Source: Plazaster borealis
Lineage: Eukaryota; Echinodermata; Asteroidea; Forcipulatida; Labidiasteridae
NCBI GenBank assembly: GCA_021014325.1
Contig: CM037474.1
Location: 7,729,130-7,793,129 of the forward strand
Length of the DNA stretch: 64,000 nucleotides
Reading direction: 5' to 3'
In this document: in pieces, positions 59,566 through 64,000 of the stretch
Layout of the letters: each line of letters starts with the position of its first letter
Numbering within the stretch: position 1 is the first letter of the stretch
Position numbers and translations under genes: made by a program
Notes under the pieces: model-generated
Database searches by the model: none
Told to the model about the DNA's origin: nothing
Seen by the model: the letters and a program-made list of their open reading frames with translations, nothing else

Positions 59566-59970
59566 GGTTTACTGCAGGGAAAAACAAAAGAGTACTATTT
59601 TTGTCATTTTTACTTTTCAAAAGCTCTACATGTGTCAAACAGCATTTGTAAAAACAAGTGTTTATATCACAACATATCGTCACCGTTTTCACAAAGAGCA
59701 ATTTATGTCCAAACGCTTGATTGAGATTTATACTTTTTACTGTGCTTGGCTACAACATTGGTAAGAATGAAAATATAAATGCTCACAGATTTGCACATAA
59801 CTCACATGGTATGAAGATGGTCATGGTAGAAAACTTCCCTTGAAATAGTTTTCCTTGAAATGCCATGGTTTTTAAGAAATGAGTAAAATAATAGTATTTA
59901 TCCTGCAGGATAAATTCCGATGTTTGAAAAAACGTTAAAACACATAAGGTTTTTTTTCACTATTTTCTCA
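59566..59970. other. Start of first PBRM1 intron 5' of the ATG exon
   Basis: From the CTGCAG acceptor (59572-59577, minus strand) rightward. No 5' untranslated exon or promoter could be located. Confidence 0.5.
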
Positions 59971-59989
59971 TGACTCCGAAGACTGATTT

Positions 59990-60300
59990 AGCTTAAACTT
60001 TCACAGGTTTGTTATTTCATGTATATATGTTGGGTCACATCAAGTTTGGATACAGGTCTGTGGCAATTACCAATGATGTACACACCCTTTAAAGGCACTG
60101 ACCGTTTGGAAATTGTCAAAGACCAGTGTTCTCACTTGTTGTATCCCAACATATGCATAAAATAAAAAGCCTGTGAAAATTTGGGCTCAATTGGTCATCA
60201 AAGTTGCAAGAAAATGATGAAAGAAAAAACACCCTTGTACAAATTTGTGTGCTTTCAGATAGGAATAAAAACTTCTTGCAAGAAGTTTTTATTATTTTAG
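59990..60300. repeat. Sea-star-type dispersed inverted repeat fragment
   Basis: TTCACAGGTTTGTTATTTCA ... CAATTACCAATGATGTACAC, then AAAGGCACTGACC and, in reverse sense, GACCAGTGTTCTCACTTGTT ... TGCATAAAATAAAAAGCCTG. The two parts are partially complementary, i.e. opposed ends of one MITE family. From memory this family is abundant in asteroid genomes. Confidence 0.6.
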
Positions 60301-60924
60301 TGAGAAGATACGTGTCTCTTCGTGAAACCTAAAAAGTGAGTTGACCTACTTAAACACCCAACTGGTTAACTTGTTTTCACATAGGAAAGGGACGCGTATG
60401 TCACGTGATCACGCGCACACTGACATAAGTGGCTCTCCATGAAAACGGAAATAAGATTTGACCTGCATTTGTTGCAATGTATTACAATGCATTTTTGGGC
60501 CGGTGGCTCGTTGTGAAAACGCAAAAATGCATTCATTGAGAATTAATGGCCCCTTCTTGTAATAATTTACATTTGTCATTTTAAGACATGTGGCTTTTCG
60601 TGAAAAGGGTGACAATATATAAAGACAGTTTACAATCAGGACAGTGGTTATGTACAATACTGTCCAATGTACTTAAAATGCAGAAACTTCTCCCATTAAC
60701 TATATCAACCAAACACCTCTGCAACACCTCACTGCATTGCTATATAAATTGGACATATATATTACTGGGGGAGATTTGGCAACCTTCACGTGGTCACTCC
60801 TGCAATTACCTGATGCTTTGTAGTCGGGAAACTAATGCCAATACCTGAATAAAGCAAGTCAATCAAGTGAATTTACTGAAAGCCAATATCTTAGTAGCAA
60901 ACATGCCAGCTATACAAGAACCTA

Positions 60925-61992
60925 TACTGCCCTGGCGATCCTTCAACTCAATGTTGAAGGTCTTACAAGGGCCAAATGTGAGGTGATCTAGCACATTGCT
61001 ACAAAACATACCATCTCCATTATTCAAGAAACACACTCCACTGGCTTGACAAAATCAAGATCTACGGCTTCTCTATTATCAGAGCCATCCATCATACCAA
61101 GCATAACATAGTTACACTAGTTAGAAATGATCTAACTGCAAAGTTCATAGAAGCAAACAAGGAAGACAGTGAAACACAGTGGCTGACAACTGCTATCGCT
61201 GATGAAATCACCATAATTAATGTTTACAAACCACCCAAAGCAACCTTCCAAATAGCCTCCTCTCTATATAAGCATCCCACGATCTACTCTGGCGACTTTA
61301 ACAGCCACCATACATCCTGGGGATATTCATCAAATAACCTAAATGGGGAATCGCTACATGATAATGCTGATCTAAAGCTTATACAACCACAAACTCCCCA
61401 AAACCTTCCACTCTGCTGCTTGGAACACCTTTACAAACCCAGAACTGACATTTTACTCCTATGATGCTAGCAGTCGTCTTCCTCACCCTACTCACATCGT
61501 TGGTGAACATTTCCCAAAGTCTCACCATTGACCGACTATGATCCAACATTCAGCAATAGTCGAATACACTCCAACAGCTCCGCTACCATGATGGAACTTC
61601 AACAAAGCCAACTGGGAAAAATTCAAATCTGCCACTTCTAAGATGTGCGAAGATCTGCCATCACCATACAAAGACATCAGTGCCAGCTATGCTGCTTTCC
61701 AAAGTAAGCCGACTGAAATAGCAAAACAATCTATCCCGAGAGGATACCGTGACCCCTATATTCCTCACCTGGACACAACCTGTCAAGATCTCTCTGACAT
61801 CGATGAAAAGGCTAAAACTATAGAAGAAAAACAAGAAGCAGCAAACAATTTGATTAACCACATTAACTCAAGACGTAAAGCATCGTAGGTTTCTAAAGTA
61901 GAAAACATTGACGTGAAACATTCAAGTAGGAAAGCTTGGGCTACCATAAACAAACTCACGGGTAGAAAGAACACCATGCCAACACCAAACTC
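60925..61992 (+). pseudogene. Jockey/I-group LINE, 5' part of split copy
   Basis: Frames give ILQLNVEGLTRAKCEVI and IIQETHS (endonuclease start), TIINVYKPPKATFQIAS, GDFNSHHTSWGYSS, then IPRGYRDPYIPHLDTTCQDL and VKHSSRKAWATINKLTGRK, matching the 28.5-kb LINE in order. Frameshifts and stops throughout. It is interrupted at 61998 by another LINE and resumes at 63357. Confidence 0.8.
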
Positions 61993-61998
61993 TGTCAA

Positions 61999-63350
61999 TT
62001 CAATTCAATTCAATTCAATTCAATTCAATTCAGTTTATTATAAACATCACGTTAAAAACATGAAAATTGCCTTCCAGTGTGCATCAACGATAAAAAACAC
62101 AAATTTTTTAACAATATAATAGAAACAACAAGTATAAAAATATAAACGGGACAAAATACATGGAGACATAGATATTTACAACCATCAAAAAAATACAAGG
62201 GAGATGACAAAACAAAATCACAAAAAAACCACCAAAGATGAACAATAATAAAAAACAAAGAACAAAGGAGGCCCACAAAAATAGTCAGTGATACCAGCAA
62301 ACCAGGAAAAACAGAAAAGGAACAAAAGCAGAAGATTATCTTTTGAATTTGGAGTTGAATAGGTGGCAAGCATTTGGCAGGAATGACATTCTGAAATGCT
62401 TAGTGCGGGCTGGGGGAGGACAAATTCTTCCTGATTTGTTGACAATCACTGAAGAATGAAGTGGATGGGTAGAATCTTGCATTATGACTTGAATCTTAGA
62501 GGTAATGGCAGATTCAAAAATACAATGTAAATCTTTAATGTCCAAGCCAATCGTTTTGGAAGCCACTTTAATGACACTTTCCAGTCGGTGACTGTCTATG
62601 GCTCTAAGATTACCATACCAGACACAAATGCAGAAGGTGATAATGGATTGGATAACACCTTGATAAAAAAGAAATAAAATGTCATTGGAAACATTAAATG
62701 ATTTAAGCTTCCGGACAAAAAACATCCTCTGGTTAGCCTTAGCGACAAGTTTCTGAGTATTGATTTTCCAATTCAAATTGTTGTCAATGGTAGTGCCAAG
62801 ATATTTAAAGTTATCCACCATTTCAACCCTAGTGTCATGTAGGTTCAAAAAACAGTCTTGGTTTTACGGAAGTCAAACACAATTTCTTTAGTTTTTGACA
62901 CATTCAGTGCTAAATAATAAAGGTCACACCAGTTAACAAAATTAACAACCTCTTTGCGATAAGAAGATTCGTCATTCATAGAAATCAAGCCGGTCAGTGA
63001 TGTGTCATCAGCATATTTAATTATGGGACATGAAGTATCACTGTGTCTGTAGTCACTAGAATAAAGTGAAAATAACACCGGGGAAAACACACAACCTTGA
63101 GGAGCGCCGGTATTAGTATGCATTTGATCAGAAAATGAGTTCATAAATAAAACCCATACGATTGAATACGATCAGTTAGAAAACTGTTAATCCACAATGA
63201 AATATGGGGATTGACACACATTCCATTCAATTTAACAGTCAATAAATGAGGCTGAATTGTATTAAACGCCGATGTCAGCGCCAATGCTATAGCTTCCTGC
63301 CTCATGAGCAACAGAAAGTTCAAGAAACCAAACAAACAGTTCACAAGGGA
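61999..63350 (-). mobile_element. Rex1-like LINE, 5' truncated
   Basis: Minus-strand insertion flanked by TGTCAA (61993-61998 and 63351-63356). On the minus strand it ends in an AATTG-type pentamer tail, seen on the plus strand as (AATTC)n at about 61997-62032. Coding: NTGAPQGCVFSPVLFSLYSSD, KYADDTSLTGL, then FKYLGTTIDNNLNW, KANQRMFFVRKLKSF, ICVWYGNLRAIDSHRLESV and DPTHP-like DSTHPLHSS. This matches Rex1/Babar-type LINEs. It has a frameshift near 62848 and 5' truncation. Confidence 0.85.
62336..63144 (-). pseudogene. Rex1-like reverse transcriptase remnant
   Basis: Two frames (63144-62845 and 62848-62336) join across a frameshift at about 62846. YADD active site, G-A-P-Q-G motif and the C-terminal domain are present; the RT N-terminus is in the short frame 63356-63141 (SAFNTIQPHLL). 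Endonuclease missing. Confidence 0.8.
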
Positions 63351-63356
63351 TGTCAA

Positions 63357-64000
63357 CCAACAACTAAAGTTAGCCTGGAATTCTCCCTCTGTCGATCAGG
63401 ACTTATGTACAGTGTAGTGACTTCCCAACATCAGAAGTAATTGCTGCCATCAACACAAGCAGGAAAAGCCCCAGGCCTTGACAACATACACCCTGAGTTT
63501 TTTCTCCATCTCAATGACTCATGCATAAAATGGTTAACAACACTTTTCTCTGCCTACTTACAAACCAAGAAAAGTGCTCATACCAAACAAACCCGCTGAC
63601 TCTCCGAGTAGCTACAGACCAATTAGCCTCTTTTGTGTTGCCTACAAACTCCTTGAACACCTCATCTACACTTGTATCATGCCTATTCTCGAATATGTTC
63701 TCCCTCACGAGCAAGCCGGTCTTACACCTATTGTAACCGCTGCACACTAGACCAAATTGCCCTGATCATCAAAGTCGTATTCAACAATTGTGAAAAGATT
63801 GGTGTTCGTTTGGTTAATCTCTCCGCTGCATATGACACTGTGTGGCATCGAGGATTAACTCTTAAGGTGCTCAGAACCATCCCAAGTAAGGAGATGGTGA
63901 GAATGATTATGGAAATGATAGCTCAGTGTCGTTTCTGTGTCCACATTGGAAAGTAAGTCAAGATGTCAAACAGTGGCCAATAAGCCATTTTGAGATATGG
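63357..64000 (+). pseudogene. Jockey/I-group LINE, 3' part of split copy (runs off window)
   Basis: Continues the LINE after the Rex1-like insertion. Pieces include SYRPISLFCVAYKLLEHLIY, PHEQAGLTP, and LSAAYDTVWHRGL in different frames: reverse transcriptase motifs in the order of the 28.5-kb copy. Many stops. The copy continues beyond 64000. Confidence 0.75.

Noticed and set aside
58755..59060. 101-codon intronic frame as a gene fragment
   Set aside because: No domain recognised and no supporting splice sites or start context.

Overview
This looks like a nuclear contig from an intron-rich, AT-rich animal genome, probably an echinoderm and most likely a sea star. The host gene is an animal-type PBRM1 (polybromo) gene. 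The dispersed repeats (the palindrome at 57.24-58.2 kb, the element at 60.0-60.3 kb, 2A-bearing CR1 elements, DIRS elements, tRNA-headed SINEs) match my memory of echinoderm, especially asteroid, repeats. That taxon call is from memory and was not searched.

One host gene dominates. PBRM1 runs on the minus strand from a start codon at 59565 down past the left edge. I reconstructed twenty coding exons (3249 nt, 1083 codons). All have GT..AG borders and a continuous reading phase. They encode a basic N-terminus, six bromodomains and the first BAH domain. The second BAH domain and the HMG box are not in the window and should lie to the left. The ATG exon begins at a splice acceptor, so an untranslated exon lies upstream. 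The protein is the bromodomain/BAH subunit of the PBAF (SWI/SNF) chromatin remodeller, which reads acetylated histones.

Almost everything else is intronic repeat DNA. Intron 18 (3.1-11.0 kb) holds a nearly complete CR1-type LINE, an RTE tail and a DIRS-like fragment. Intron 17 holds a tRNA-Leu-headed SINE. Intron 16 (13.1-19.1 kb) is a nest: a DIRS-like element split by a 916-bp inverted-repeat element, and a hAT-type element carrying a palindromic MITE. Introns 15 and 9 each carry a pogo/Tigger-like element of about 1 kb. Intron 14 has a 2.8-kb, 67-bp tandem array. Intron 10 has an 85-bp satellite interrupted by a LINE and by a MITE. Intron 6 has a 44/45-bp array and two LINE fragments. Intron 5 has a second hAT-type element. 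Intron 3 has a 2.7-kb long-inverted-repeat element and a LINE remnant. Intron 1 has diverged tandem repeats and a palindromic element containing a TTAA-flanked insertion. Upstream of the gene (60.9-64.0 kb) a decayed LINE is interrupted by a Rex1-like LINE.

I found no CRISPR array, operon, rRNA or intact tRNA gene. The most useful observations are the complete PBRM1 exon map, several insertions dated by nesting and target-site duplications, a LINE whose stop codon comes from its target site, a 2A-like motif in the CR1 element, and an inverted-repeat family with 6-bp target duplications that I could not place in a superfamily.
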